The translations under genes were made by a program, and so were the position numbers. This document shows positions 53,920 to 62,880 of a stretch of DNA of 64,000 nt, piece after piece. Within the stretch, counting starts at the first letter, position 1. Each line of letters begins with the position of its first letter. This DNA comes from an uncultured Arthrobacter sp. (GTDB lineage: Bacteria > Actinomycetota > Actinomycetes > Actinomycetales > Micrococcaceae): NCBI RefSeq assembly GCF_947495145.1, contig NZ_CANLXP010000005.1:62001-126000 (forward strand), given 5' to 3'. The notes below the pieces were generated by a model, which searched no databases, was not told the origin of the DNA, and saw nothing but the letters and a program-made list of their open reading frames with translations.

Positions 53920-54903
53920 GTGAAAATCCTCTGCATCGGCGGCACCGGTGTCATCAGCACAGCGGTGGTGGACCGGGCGCTCGCTCACGGCTACTCGGTC
54001 ACCATCCTGAACCGCGGCAGCAGCACCGAGCGCCCGGCGGCGTCGCGCGCGGAACTGGTTCAGGCGGATATCCGGAACCCGGAGGAAGTCCGGGCGGCGC
54101 TGGGTAACCGCACGTTCGACGTCGTCGTCGACTTCGTGGCCTTCACACCAGACCACGTAGCCACTGATATCGAACTGTTCACCGGACGCACCGGGCAGTA
54201 CGTGTTCATCAGTAGCGCCTCGGCGTACCAGAAGCCGCCCGCGGCGCTCCCTATCCGGGAATCGACTCCGCTGCGCAATCCGTTCTGGCAGTACTCACGC
54301 GAGAAGATCGCCTGCGAGGAACTGCTGGTGGCGGAGTACCGGGAACGAGGGTTTCCCGTCACCATCGTGCGGCCATCACATACCTACGACCACACGAAGA
54401 TCGCCATTGCCGGCGGCTGGACGGACATTGCGCGGATGCGGGCCGGCCGCCCGGTTCTGGTGCACGGTGACGGCACCTCCCTGTGGACGCTGACGCACAG
54501 TACTGACTTCGCCAAGGCGTTCGTCGGGTTGCTGGGACTTCCGCAGGCGATCGGAGACAGTTTCACTATCACCTCGGATGAGTTCCTGCCCTGGAACCGG
54601 ATCTACGAGATCTTCGCGGAGGCAGCCGGAGCACCGCAACCCCAGCTGGTCCACGTGGCCTCGGAGACCATCGCCGCCCACCTTCCGGACCTCGGCCCCC
54701 AGCTCCTCGGCGACAAGTCGCATTCTGTGATCTTCGACAACACCAAGGTCAAGACACTGGTGCCGGACTTCGTCTGCACAACGCCCTTCTTTCTCGGTGC
54801 GCGGGAGATTCTTGCCTGGTATGACGCTGATCCCAGCCGCCAGCAGGTTGATTCCGAACTTGATGCAGGGTTCGACCGCATCATCGAGGCGGCTCAGTTC
54901 TAG
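53920..54903 (+). CDS. NAD-dependent epimerase/dehydratase-family protein
   Basis: A 327-residue extended SDR. VKILCIGGTGVISTAVVDRAL is the cofactor-binding start, ISSASAYQK the serine region, and QYSREKIACEELL holds YxxxK. The GTG at 53920 is preceded by GGTGAG; a longer frame would run into the aldo/keto reductase. It is close to mRNA-binding/sugar-epimerase-like proteins of actinobacteria. Substrate not identifiable. Confidence 0.87.
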   Translation: MKILCIGGTGVISTAVVDRALAHGYSVTILNRGSSTERPAASRAELVQADIRNPEEVRAALGNRTFDVVVDFVAFTPDHVATDIELFTGRTGQYVFISSASAYQKPPAALPIRESTPLRNPFWQYSREKIACEELLVAEYRERGFPVTIVRPSHTYDHTKIAIAGGWTDIARMRAGRPVLVHGDGTSLWTLTHSTDFAKAFVGLLGLPQAIGDSFTITSDEFLPWNRIYEIFAEAAGAPQPQLVHVASETIAAHLPDLGPQLLGDKSHSVIFDNTKVKTLVPDFVCTTPFFLGAREILAWYDADPSRQQVDSELDAGFDRIIEAAQF

Positions 54904-54998
54904 CGTGCGGGGGTTCTACCTGTAGCTGAACTGCTTGCAGGCGCGCTGATTGTCGAACTACGGTGAACCAACAGCCCACTGCCGAGGAGATGTACAGC

Positions 54999-56192
54999 AT
55001 GGAAGTGCCCACTATTGTCTGGATTCTGACCATTGCGGGAATTGTGGGACTGCTTCTCTTCGACTTCTTTTTTCACGTCCGCAAAGCCCACACGCCTACC
55101 CTGAAGGAAGCCAGCGTCTGGTCCGCCATCTACGTGGGCATTGCGCTGCTGTTCGGCGTGGGAGTGCTGATCTTCGCCGGCCCGCAGTACGGCACCGAGT
55201 ATTTCGCCGGGTACATCACGGAAAAGGCGCTCTCGGTGGACAACCTGTTTGTCTTCCTGATCATCATGACCACCTTCAAGGTGCCGCGGGCGGACCAGCA
55301 GAAGGTGCTCCTGTTCGGCATCGTGTTCTCGCTGATCGCGCGGACCGGATTCATCTTCCTCGGCGCCGCCCTGATCAACTCCTTCGCCTGGGTCTTCTAC
55401 ATCTTCGGCCTGATCCTCCTGCTCACCGCGGGCAACATCCTCAAGCCCAAGAACGTGGAGGAAGAAGAAACCTTCATTGTGAGGATGGCCAGGAAATTCC
55501 TGCCGGCCACCGAGCATTACGACGGCGACAAACTCTTCACGATCGAGAACGGCAAGAAGGTCCTCACCCCGATGCTGCTGGTCATGGTGGCCATCGGCGC
55601 AACGGACATCCTCTTTGCCCTGGACTCCATCCCCGCAATCTTCGGCCTGACCCAGAGCGTCTTCATCGTCTTCACAGCCACGGCCTTCTCGCTGATGGGC
55701 CTGCGCCAGCTCTACTTCCTCATCGACGGACTGCTCGACCGGCTCATCTACCTCTCCTACGGGCTGGCGGCGATCCTCGGCCTCATCGGCGTGAAGCTGA
55801 TCCTGCACGCGCTGCATGAGAACAACGTTCCGTTCATCAACGACGGTCAGCCGGTACCCGTTGTCGAAATCTCCACAGGGCTGTCGCTCAGCCTGATCGT
55901 CGGCGTGCTCATCGTCACGGTGCTGGCGTCCCTGCTCAGCCCCAAGGGCAAGGCAAAGAACCTCATCTCCGGTGCACGACGCCACGCGATCTACTACCTG
56001 GACCTCAACTACGAGACGGACATCAACGAGCGTGAGCGCATCTTCGACAAGATGTGCGCCGAAGAAAACATGCTCAAGAAGCAACCGGAGAAGTACAAGC
56101 GCTTCATCCGCAACGAGACCGAGTTCATGGCGCTCCTCAAGCGGGCGCACGAGGAACACGAGGCTGCGCTGGACCGGGAGCCGACGCGCTAA
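54999..56192 (+). CDS. TerC-family membrane protein
   Basis: A 397-residue membrane protein with about nine helices. ITEKALSVDNLFVFLIIMTTF near residue 80 and GATDILFALDSIPAIFGLTQ near 206 are the two TerC metal-binding segments with conserved acidic residues. The C-terminal 75 residues are charged and cytoplasmic. ATG 54999 follows GAGGAG; the GTG at 54963 is less well placed. TerC proteins export manganese or help metallate exported proteins. A strong terminator follows. Confidence 0.92.
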   Translation: MEVPTIVWILTIAGIVGLLLFDFFFHVRKAHTPTLKEASVWSAIYVGIALLFGVGVLIFAGPQYGTEYFAGYITEKALSVDNLFVFLIIMTTFKVPRADQQKVLLFGIVFSLIARTGFIFLGAALINSFAWVFYIFGLILLLTAGNILKPKNVEEEETFIVRMARKFLPATEHYDGDKLFTIENGKKVLTPMLLVMVAIGATDILFALDSIPAIFGLTQSVFIVFTATAFSLMGLRQLYFLIDGLLDRLIYLSYGLAAILGLIGVKLILHALHENNVPFINDGQPVPVVEISTGLSLSLIVGVLIVTVLASLLSPKGKAKNLISGARRHAIYYLDLNYETDINERERIFDKMCAEENMLKKQPEKYKRFIRNETEFMALLKRAHEEHEAALDREPTR

Positions 56193-56217
56193 GCGCAGGT
56201 CCTGGAACTATCCAACA

Positions 56218-56266
56218 CGACGACGGCGGGCGCTTCCCATCGCAGGGGAGGCGCCCGCCGTCGTCG
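56218..56266. terminator. Strong bidirectional terminator hairpin
   Basis: CGACGACGGCGGGCGC at 56218-56233 pairs perfectly with 56251-56266, extended by TTCCC against GGGGA. It lies between terC and the convergent small gene and is followed by TTCGTTG. Confidence 0.85.
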
Positions 56267-56293
56267 TTCGTTGAAGTTGATACCTGTCGGTGA

Positions 56294-56542
56294 TTATGCG
56301 GCCATGCTGGATTCGAAGGGAACCGTGCGAATCAACCAGATGGCGTACTCCTCGGCATGCAGAATGGCGCGGCGGCCATCGGCGTCGTCGCGGATCCACA
56401 CAACACCGATACCGGGTGCGGTGTCCTCGACGCGGCCGCGGTAATGGACCGCGTTGCGCAGATGGGCTTCCACTTCGTCCCCCCGGTTCAACGTGCCGAG
56501 GTCCCGAATGCGGATGATTTCAGTAGAGGTAAGCAGAGACAT
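56294..56542 (-). CDS. Small conserved hypothetical protein
   Basis: An 82-residue acidic protein with AAGGAG before its ATG. IRIRDLGTLNRGDEVEAHL, VHYRGRVEDTAPGIGVVWIRD and AEEYAIWLI suggest a compact SH3-like or small beta-barrel fold. No motif reveals function. It is monocistronic, between the terC terminator and the divergent M20 amidase gene. Confidence 0.7.
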   Translation of the reverse strand: MSLLTSTEIIRIRDLGTLNRGDEVEAHLRNAVHYRGRVEDTAPGIGVVWIRDDADGRRAILHAEEYAIWLIRTVPFESSMAA

Positions 56543-56732
56543 TTCGGCTCCTTGCGAGAGTGGAACCGGCTTTCCCGCCGGTAATTCAAGCTTCCCGCCG
56601 CAGTGTTGCCGCGCCGTTACGACGGCGTTATTTCGGCGGGTACAACGTGGTGCCTGTCAAGAGCGCCGCGAATTATTACCTCGGGTTGCTTGAACTCGTC
56701 GCACCCGGGGATTGGTTGCTTAAGCTACCAAG

Positions 56733-58052
56733 ATGACGGAACCGACTGCGCCGGACCCGGCCTACCTCAACGCCATCGCCGCCGAGACCCGGCTGCGAAT
56801 GAAGACTGCCACTCCAGAAGAATCCCCGTACCGCGGAGCACCGCAGGAACTTGTCGACGCTGTGGGGCAACGCGCAAGCGCCCTGGAAGGGGACCTCGCC
56901 CACATCGTCCACACCCTGCATGCCAACCCCGAGACCGCCTATCAGGAGCACAACAGCGCCCGCGTCCTGGCGGACGTGCTCAAAAAGCACGGCATCGACG
57001 CAACTGTGGGCGTACATGGTGTCGACACGGCTATCCGCGCGGAGATCAGCGGAACTTCTCCCGGTCCAACCATCGCCGTCCTGAGCGAATACGACGCGCT
57101 TCCGGGCATCGGCCACGCCTGCGGCCACAACGTCATCGCTGCAACGGGTGTGGGCGCGTTCCTCGCGCTGGCATCGGTGCAGGACAGGCTTCCCGGCGAA
57201 GTGGTGTTCCTGGGAACTCCCGCCGAGGAAGGCCACTCGGGCAAGGAGGTCATGGCCCGGCACGGTGCGTTCGAGGGTGTGGACGCGGCAATCATGGTGC
57301 ACCCCTATGGCTACGACCTCGCGGACCAGGCCTGGCTCGGGCGGCGTTTGCTCACCATTACCTTCACCGGCATCGCCGCGCACGCCTCCGCCCAGCCTTT
57401 CATGGGACGCAACGCGCTCGACGCCGCCAGCCTCACCTATCAGGGCATCGGCCTCCTGCGACAGCAGCTTCCGCCGTCGGACCGGGTGCACACCAACATC
57501 GTTGAGGGCGGCCAGAGCCCCAACATCATCCCCAACCGCGCGGTGCTCAAGCTGTACGCGCGCTCACGGCTGCCGGAAACGCTCAAGGACCTGAGCGGGC
57601 GCCTCGACGACATTGCCCGTGGAGCGGCGCTGATGACCGGCACCACCGTCGCCCTGGAATGGGACGAGCACCCGCCGTCGCTGCCCATCCGGACCAACAA
57701 GGCGCTGACCGCGCGCTGGGTGAAGTCCCAGGAGGGGCGGGGACGCGCTCCGCTGCCCGCCGGCGTCGTCTCCGACACGCTGGCCGCCTCCACGGACTTC
57801 GGCAACGTGAGTTACCGGATCCCCGGAATCCACCCGCTGATCAGCATTGCTTCGGCCGACACCGCCCTGCACACGCGTGAGTTTGCTGCCGCAGCCAATA
57901 CCGAAGCGGCGGAAAAAGGCGCGTACGACGGCGCAGCCGGCCTTGCGCTCACGGCTCTGGACTACCTCTGCGACCCGGAGCTTCAGCGGGCGGTAACAGA
58001 AGAGTTCGCGGCCCAGGGTGGTCCGATCGACGTTCCTGCCTACTTCGACTGA
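56733..58052 (+). CDS. M20-family amidohydrolase, AbgB-like
   Basis: A 439-residue M20 peptidase/amidase. Metal motifs GHACGHNVIAATG near residue 128 and PAEEGHSGKEVM near 164 are present; the dimerisation insert has AAHASAQPFMGRNALDA. Family members close to AbgB cleave p-aminobenzoyl-glutamate or other N-acyl amino acids. The neighbouring AbgT transporter strongly supports that role. ATG 56733 lacks a strong ribosome site. It is 45 bp from the transporter, in one operon with the ATP-grasp gene. Confidence 0.88.
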   Translation: MTEPTAPDPAYLNAIAAETRLRMKTATPEESPYRGAPQELVDAVGQRASALEGDLAHIVHTLHANPETAYQEHNSARVLADVLKKHGIDATVGVHGVDTAIRAEISGTSPGPTIAVLSEYDALPGIGHACGHNVIAATGVGAFLALASVQDRLPGEVVFLGTPAEEGHSGKEVMARHGAFEGVDAAIMVHPYGYDLADQAWLGRRLLTITFTGIAAHASAQPFMGRNALDAASLTYQGIGLLRQQLPPSDRVHTNIVEGGQSPNIIPNRAVLKLYARSRLPETLKDLSGRLDDIARGAALMTGTTVALEWDEHPPSLPIRTNKALTARWVKSQEGRGRAPLPAGVVSDTLAASTDFGNVSYRIPGIHPLISIASADTALHTREFAAAANTEAAEKGAYDGAAGLALTALDYLCDPELQRAVTEEFAAQGGPIDVPAYFD

Positions 58053-58097
58053 TCCTTCAGCTCTTTCCCACAACTTTCCGGAACCCAAGGAGCACCC

Positions 58098-59708
58098 GTG
58101 TCAACAGCAACTGGCCTCTCCCGGCGCCGCCTCACCGACCGCTTCCTCAATGGCGTGGAACGCGTGGGCAACAAGCTGCCCGAACCGTTCACGCTCTTCC
58201 TGATCCTCTTCGGAATCACCGCAGCGGTCTCTACCGCCATGGCGTGGGCGAACGTCACCGTACAGGTGCCCGGCAGCGCCGAGGTAACCCAGATCCGCGG
58301 CCTGTTCACCGCCGAAGGCCTCACTTGGCTGACCGAAAACCTGGGCCCCAACTACCTTGGCTTCCCGCCGCTGGTGACGGTGCTGCCGATCCTGCTCGCC
58401 GTCGGCGTGGCTGAGAAGTCGGGCCTGCTGGCCGCGATGATCCGCAGGGCCTTCGGGTCAGCACCGCGTTGGGCGCTGCCGTACGCCGTCGGCGTGGTGG
58501 GTGTGCTTGGCTCGATCATGTCCGACGCCGCCTTCGTGGTCATTCCACCGCTTGCCGCGCTGGTATTCAAAGCCGCGGGCCGACATCCGGTGGCGGGCCT
58601 GCTCGGCGGATTCGCCGCAGCCGGCGCCGGCTACTCAACCAATCTGCTGGTCACCAGCCTCGATGCCCTCTTTGCCGGCATTACGACGGCGGTCACCGCG
58701 ACCCTGCCCAACCCCGGTTCACCGGTCACTCCGGTTTCGAACTACTTCTTCAACGTGGCATCCTCGCTGGTGCTCATGTTCATCGCCGGCTTCGTCATCG
58801 ACAAAGTCCTTGAGCCACGGCTAAACCGTCAGGGCGTCCCCCGCGATGAGGTAGCCGACGACGACGCTGCCGTATCTGCCTCTGCGGGAACTTCTGCGTC
58901 TTCGGGTTCGCAGCCGGATCTGCGGGCCGAGCTCGATCCGAAGGAAACCAAAGCACTGCGCTGGGCGATGATTGCCGGCGTCGCTCTCGCCGTCATCATC
59001 GCCGTTGCGGTGACCATTCCCGGGTCGCCCTGGCGCAACGAGGAGGGCGGCTACCTGCCGAGGTCACCGCTGCTCAGCTCCATTGTCTTCATTGTCTTCG
59101 CGATGTTCGTGGTGCCCGGCCTGGTGTACGGAAAAATCGTTGGAACCATCGCCTCCGGCAAGGACGTGCCGCGCGTCATGGGTCATGCAATCCGCGACAT
59201 GGCGGGATTCCTCGTACTGGCGTTCATCCTCGGCCAGTTCATTGCGCTGTTCAACTGGTCCGGAATCGGTCAGTGGATCGCCGTTGCAGGAGCCACCGGC
59301 CTCGAGGCGATCGGCCTCACCGGCTATCCGGCGATCCTCGGTTTCATCGTGCTGGCGTCCCTGTTGAATCTCTTCATCATTTCCGGCTCCGCCATGTGGA
59401 CGCTGATGGCCGCGGTTTTTGTACCCTTGTTTGTGCTGTTGGGATACGAGCCGGCCTTCATCCAGGGCGCCTTCCGCGTGGGCGACTCCGCCACGCAGGT
59501 CATCACCCCGCTCAACCCGTACATGATCGTGCTGCTGGCAATGCTGCGGAAGTACGAACCCGAAGCAGGCCTCGGGACGCTGATCGCCCGCATGCTGCCG
59601 TTCGTGATTCCGTTCTGGCTGGCCTGGGCATCGATTCTCAGCATCTTCTACTTCTTCGAGATTCCGATGGGACCGGGCAACGGAATCTTCCTCCCGCCGG
59701 CTGAATAG
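58098..59708 (+). CDS. abgT: AbgT-family transporter
   Basis: A 536-residue membrane protein of the AbgT family with about 12 helices and a charged inner loop near residue 255. LFGITAAVSTAMAWANVTV, GSIMSDAAFVVIPPLAALVF and the C-terminal DSATQVITPLNPYMIVLLAM are family hallmarks. The GTG start has AAGGAG. Known members import p-aminobenzoyl-glutamate, or export sulfonamides. Direct link to an AbgB-like amidase favours import for salvage of folate breakdown products. Confidence 0.92.
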   Translation: MSTATGLSRRRLTDRFLNGVERVGNKLPEPFTLFLILFGITAAVSTAMAWANVTVQVPGSAEVTQIRGLFTAEGLTWLTENLGPNYLGFPPLVTVLPILLAVGVAEKSGLLAAMIRRAFGSAPRWALPYAVGVVGVLGSIMSDAAFVVIPPLAALVFKAAGRHPVAGLLGGFAAAGAGYSTNLLVTSLDALFAGITTAVTATLPNPGSPVTPVSNYFFNVASSLVLMFIAGFVIDKVLEPRLNRQGVPRDEVADDDAAVSASAGTSASSGSQPDLRAELDPKETKALRWAMIAGVALAVIIAVAVTIPGSPWRNEEGGYLPRSPLLSSIVFIVFAMFVVPGLVYGKIVGTIASGKDVPRVMGHAIRDMAGFLVLAFILGQFIALFNWSGIGQWIAVAGATGLEAIGLTGYPAILGFIVLASLLNLFIISGSAMWTLMAAVFVPLFVLLGYEPAFIQGAFRVGDSATQVITPLNPYMIVLLAMLRKYEPEAGLGTLIARMLPFVIPFWLAWASILSIFYFFEIPMGPGNGIFLPPAE

Positions 59709-59745
59709 CTGGAATACGCGCTACCAACGAGAGGTTGCACCGGAT

Positions 59746-60732
59746 ATGACTACTTCGGACGCCGCAAAGATCTATGCCCTGCACGAGAACCCCGAGTGGT
59801 TTCCCCCGTTCGCCCGTGCTTTCGAGCAGGAGGGGCTCGAGTTTGAGGAGTGGCTGCTGACGGACGGTGTTCTGGACCTCGACTCAACACCTCCGGAAGG
59901 CATCTTCTGGTCCAGGATCAGCGCGTCTGCGCATACCCGGGACCATGGCCTCTCAAAGGACTATACCCGTGCCGTTCTGTCCTGGCTCGAGGCCCACGGC
60001 CGCCGGACCATCAACGGTCGGCGGATCCTCGAACTGGAGATGAGTAAGGTGGACCAGCTGACCGCGCTGAAGGCAGCCGGAATCGAAACACCGCGGACCG
60101 TCGCCGCCATTGGACGGGACCACATTCTGCAGGCGGCGAAGGACTTCCCGACCCCCTTCATCACCAAGCACAACCAGGGCGGAAAAGGCCTCGGCGTGCG
60201 CAAGTTCGAGAGCCACGAGGAGTTGGCGGAATACGTGGCATCGGCTGAGTTCGAGGAGCCGCAGGACGGCATCACCCTGATCCAGGAGTTCATCCAGGCA
60301 GCTGAGCCGATCATCACACGCGTGGAGATAGTGGGCGGCGAGTTCATTTATGCCATCCAGGCGGACACCGCGCGCGGTGGTTTCCAGCTCTGCCCGGCGG
60401 ACGCCTGCGCCATCGACCCGACAACGGGCAAGCCGATCATGCCCCCGGGGGCCACGATCGAACCCGAGGAAAACCAGCAGCTGTTCAGCCTGCGCCGCGA
60501 CTTCGATCACCCGATCATCGAGAAGTACGTGGAGTTCGCACGCCGGAACAACATCGAGGTCTGCGGGATCGAGTTCATGGAGACTGCCGACGGGCGCGTG
60601 CTCACCTACGACGTGAACACCAACACCAACTACAACGCACTGGTTGAAGCCGAAGCACCACGCTCGGCACCCGGGGCGCTCGCGAAGTACCTGGCCGCGG
60701 TGGCAGCGGACCCGGCACCGTCGTTCGTGTAG
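59746..60732 (+). CDS. ATP-grasp ligase, RimK-like
   Basis: A 328-residue ATP-grasp protein. FITKHNQGGKGLGVRKF near residue 138 binds ATP, TLIQEFIQAAEPI is the family middle, and IEVCGIEFMETADGR with VLTYDVNTNTNYN near 278-300 carries the metal-binding Glu and Asn. Such enzymes join a carboxyl to an amine through acyl phosphate. The substrates are not visible; in an operon with an AbgB-like amidase and AbgT it could make a glutamate or peptide bond, or be a regulatory homologue. Confidence 0.8.
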   Translation: MTTSDAAKIYALHENPEWFPPFARAFEQEGLEFEEWLLTDGVLDLDSTPPEGIFWSRISASAHTRDHGLSKDYTRAVLSWLEAHGRRTINGRRILELEMSKVDQLTALKAAGIETPRTVAAIGRDHILQAAKDFPTPFITKHNQGGKGLGVRKFESHEELAEYVASAEFEEPQDGITLIQEFIQAAEPIITRVEIVGGEFIYAIQADTARGGFQLCPADACAIDPTTGKPIMPPGATIEPEENQQLFSLRRDFDHPIIEKYVEFARRNNIEVCGIEFMETADGRVLTYDVNTNTNYNALVEAEAPRSAPGALAKYLAAVAADPAPSFV

Positions 60733-60754
60733 AAGTCAGTTCGTGTAGAAGTCA
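60723..60754. repeat. Perfect 16-bp tandem duplication
   Basis: GTTCGTGTAGAAGTCA is repeated head-to-tail at 60723-60738 and 60739-60754. The first copy includes the stop codon of the ATP-grasp gene. Confidence 0.9.
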
Positions 60755-60815
60755 TGCGCACCCAGCGGTAGCCTCGGAACTGCAAGCCCTACCCCCTAAG
60801 GACGGAGCAGAAGCC

Positions 60816-61235
60816 ATGCCGAAGCAAACGAAGTCAGGGAAGGTAAAGACCGACGAGTTGCCCAGCACGCTCCAGCGGTCCGACAAAAAAGCACAGGAAA
60901 CCTACGCCAAGACGCTGGACTCTGCCGAGGAGCAGTACGGCGATGGTGAACGGGCGCATCGCACGGCGTACAGCGCGCTCAAACACACGCACGAGAAGGT
61001 GGGCGACCACTGGGAGCAGAAGGACTCCAAGGGGCCGTCCGATGAGCAGGCAAAGGGCGGACGGGGCACGTCAAAGGAAACAGCCGGTGGCGTCGACGCG
61101 AACGCCTCCAAGGAGCACCTCTACGACGTCGCCAAAAAGCTTGATATCCCCAAGCGCTCGTCCATGAACAAGGAAGAACTGGTGGACGCCATTCAGAAGG
61201 CGAACGACAGGGAAACCCGTAAGGCCCGGGACTGA
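60816..61235 (+). CDS. ChaB-like protein with C-terminal Rho N-like domain
   Basis: A 139-residue, highly charged protein. Residues 10-75 match ChaB (LPSTLQRSDKKAQETYAKT, HRTAYSALKHTHEKVGDHW). A Gly/Ser/Lys linker follows, then KEHLYDVAKKLDIPKRSSMNKEELVDAI, a helix-extended-loop-helix resembling the Rho N-terminal/SAP-like nucleic-acid-binding fold. The combination is common in actinobacteria; function is unknown, possibly DNA- or RNA-associated. ATG after a GGA-rich site. Confidence 0.83.
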   Translation: MPKQTKSGKVKTDELPSTLQRSDKKAQETYAKTLDSAEEQYGDGERAHRTAYSALKHTHEKVGDHWEQKDSKGPSDEQAKGGRGTSKETAGGVDANASKEHLYDVAKKLDIPKRSSMNKEELVDAIQKANDRETRKARD

Positions 61236-61270
61236 ACCTATTACGCAACACAAACATTTCGTAATGCCCT

Positions 61271-61289
61271 GAAGCATAGGCTACCCTTA
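61271..61289. promoter_or_regulatory. IdeR/DtxR-like iron box
   Basis: The 19-mer GAAGCATAGGCTACCCTTA matches the DtxR/IdeR consensus at about 15 of 19 positions by eye. It lies 57 bp upstream of a siderophore-binding lipoprotein gene, so iron-dependent repression is likely. Confidence 0.6.
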
Positions 61290-61345
61290 CTTTCGTATCC
61301 ATCCAGACGGTCCGTTCAAGCCGTCACGAAAGTCAAGGAGCCCCC

Positions 61346-62404
61346 ATGGCCCCCACACGTGTTCGCGGTCTGATTGCCGCAGCAGCGATTGCGGTATTGT
61401 CACTTTCCGCATGCTCCACCGGCCCGGCGGGCGGCGGTTCCGAAGCTGCGGGCGCCAATGAAGCAGGCTCCGCCGATGCCTTCCCTGTCACCATCGAGCA
61501 CGCATTCGGCGAAACGGTCATCGAGGAGAAGCCGGAACGCGTCGCAACCGTTTCCTGGGTCAATGACGACATCGCGTTGGCGCTTGGTGTGGTTCCGGTC
61601 GGTATGCCGGTGAACGAGTATGGCGGGAATGAGCAGGGCTCCGTGCCGTGGAAGGACGCCAAGCTGGAAGAACTCGGCGCAGAGATCGGTACCGAGAACG
61701 CGCCGGTCCAGTATTCCGAGGCTGATGGGATTGCCTTCGACGAAATTGCTGCGACCAATCCGGACGTCATTCTGGCGGCATACTCCGGGCTCACTGAGGA
61801 GGATTACAACACCCTCAGCGAAATCGCCCCTGTGGTCGCCTACCCCGAGGTTGCCTATGGCACCGCTTGGCAGGAATCCACCACCATGATCGGTGAGGCG
61901 CTCGGTCTGGCCAATGAGGCCGAACAGCTTGTCACCGAAACCGAGGACATGATCGCGGAGGCTGTCGCCGAGTACCCCGCGATCGAGGGTAAAACCTTCA
62001 TCTTCGGGAACCTCGAGCCGGCCAGCGCCGAGAGCGTGAACATCTACACGGCCAGCGACAACCGTCCCCGCTTCCTCACCCAGATCGGCATGGAAATGGC
62101 CGATGTAGTCGCCGAGAACGCTACCGGCGACGAGTTCTTCATCCCGTGGTCTGCAGAGCGTGCCGACGAGCTCGAGTCGGACATTTTCGTAACCTGGGTT
62201 CCCGATGACGCCACCAAGCAAGCCATCGCTGCTGATCCGCTGCTGAGCCAGATCCCCGCGGTGAAGTCCGGCGCACTCGTTGCCGACGCTGACAACACCC
62301 TGACCCTGTCCATCTCCGCGGCCAGCCCACTCTCCCTCATCTGGGCACTGGACAAGTGGCTGCCGATGATCAACGAAGCAGCAGAGGCCGCCGAAGCAGC
62401 GTAA
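61346..62404 (+). CDS. Iron-siderophore ABC transporter binding lipoprotein
   Basis: A 352-residue FecB/FhuD-type binding protein. Lipobox LSLSAC after a hydrophobic signal; ATG after AAGGAG. RVATVSWVNDDIALALGVVPVG, EIAATNPDVILAAYSGLTEEDY and VSPLSLIWALDKWLP-like end (ASPLSLIWALDKWLPMI) are typical of class III siderophore-binding proteins. No permease or ATPase gene is next to it, so it probably works with a transporter encoded elsewhere. An IdeR-like box upstream fits iron regulation. Confidence 0.9.
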   Translation: MAPTRVRGLIAAAAIAVLSLSACSTGPAGGGSEAAGANEAGSADAFPVTIEHAFGETVIEEKPERVATVSWVNDDIALALGVVPVGMPVNEYGGNEQGSVPWKDAKLEELGAEIGTENAPVQYSEADGIAFDEIAATNPDVILAAYSGLTEEDYNTLSEIAPVVAYPEVAYGTAWQESTTMIGEALGLANEAEQLVTETEDMIAEAVAEYPAIEGKTFIFGNLEPASAESVNIYTASDNRPRFLTQIGMEMADVVAENATGDEFFIPWSAERADELESDIFVTWVPDDATKQAIAADPLLSQIPAVKSGALVADADNTLTLSISAASPLSLIWALDKWLPMINEAAEAAEAA

Positions 62405-62412
62405 CGTCCGGA

Positions 62413-62457
62413 CAGTGCATCAGGCGCCGTCGTTGCCTTTGGGCGCCTGATGCACTG
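62413..62457 (+). terminator. Terminator after the siderophore-binding gene
   Basis: CAGTGCATCAGGCGCC at 62413-62428 is perfectly complementary to 62442-62457, with a loop containing TTGCCTTT. It is 9 bp after the stop codon. Confidence 0.85.
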
Positions 62458-62496
62458 GAATGGTGAGGGAACCTGTCATCAAAGCGCGGAGGCATC

Positions 62497-62802
62497 ATGG
62501 ATTCCCTGGAACTGGAAGATCTGCAGACAGCTACGGCATGGGATGCCAACGGAGAAAAACTGGGGAACGTCACCCAGGTGCATCTCGATGGGCTCTCCCA
62601 CAAGCCTGCCTGGGTCACTGTCGGTCTCGGACTGCTCAACACCAGGGAAAACTTCGTTCCCCTTGCCGGCTCACGGTTGGACGGCGACAACCTGTATGTC
62701 GCGGTGTCCAAGGACAAGATCAAGGACGCACCGGATTTCACGGTGGAAGAAGGCCTCACCGCCGAGCAGGAAGCAACACTCCAGGACTACTACCGGGCCT
62801 GA
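62497..62802 (+). CDS. PRC-barrel domain protein
   Basis: A 101-residue protein. DLQTATAWDANGEKLGNVTQVHLD begins a PRC-barrel-like fold, and NFVPLAGSRLDGDNLYVAVSKDKIKDAP completes it; a short acidic helix ends the protein. PRC barrels serve in RNA processing and photosynthetic proteins, and small actinobacterial forms are often stress-linked with unknown roles. ATG follows GGAGG. It is flanked by two terminators and is probably monocistronic. Confidence 0.8.
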   Translation: MDSLELEDLQTATAWDANGEKLGNVTQVHLDGLSHKPAWVTVGLGLLNTRENFVPLAGSRLDGDNLYVAVSKDKIKDAPDFTVEEGLTAEQEATLQDYYRA

Positions 62803-62824
62803 ATCGGGCCTGCGGCACAAAGCG

Positions 62825-62871
62825 CCACAACAAAGCGGCCGTCCCCCACGGGTTCGGCCGCTTTGTTGTGG
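62825..62871. terminator. Bidirectional terminator hairpin
   Basis: CCACAACAAAGCGGCCG at 62825-62841 pairs perfectly with 62855-62871. On the plus strand the hairpin contains CTTTGTTGTGG and serves both the PRC-barrel gene and the convergent gene ending at 62881. Confidence 0.85.
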
Positions 62872-62880
62872 ATATGGCGC

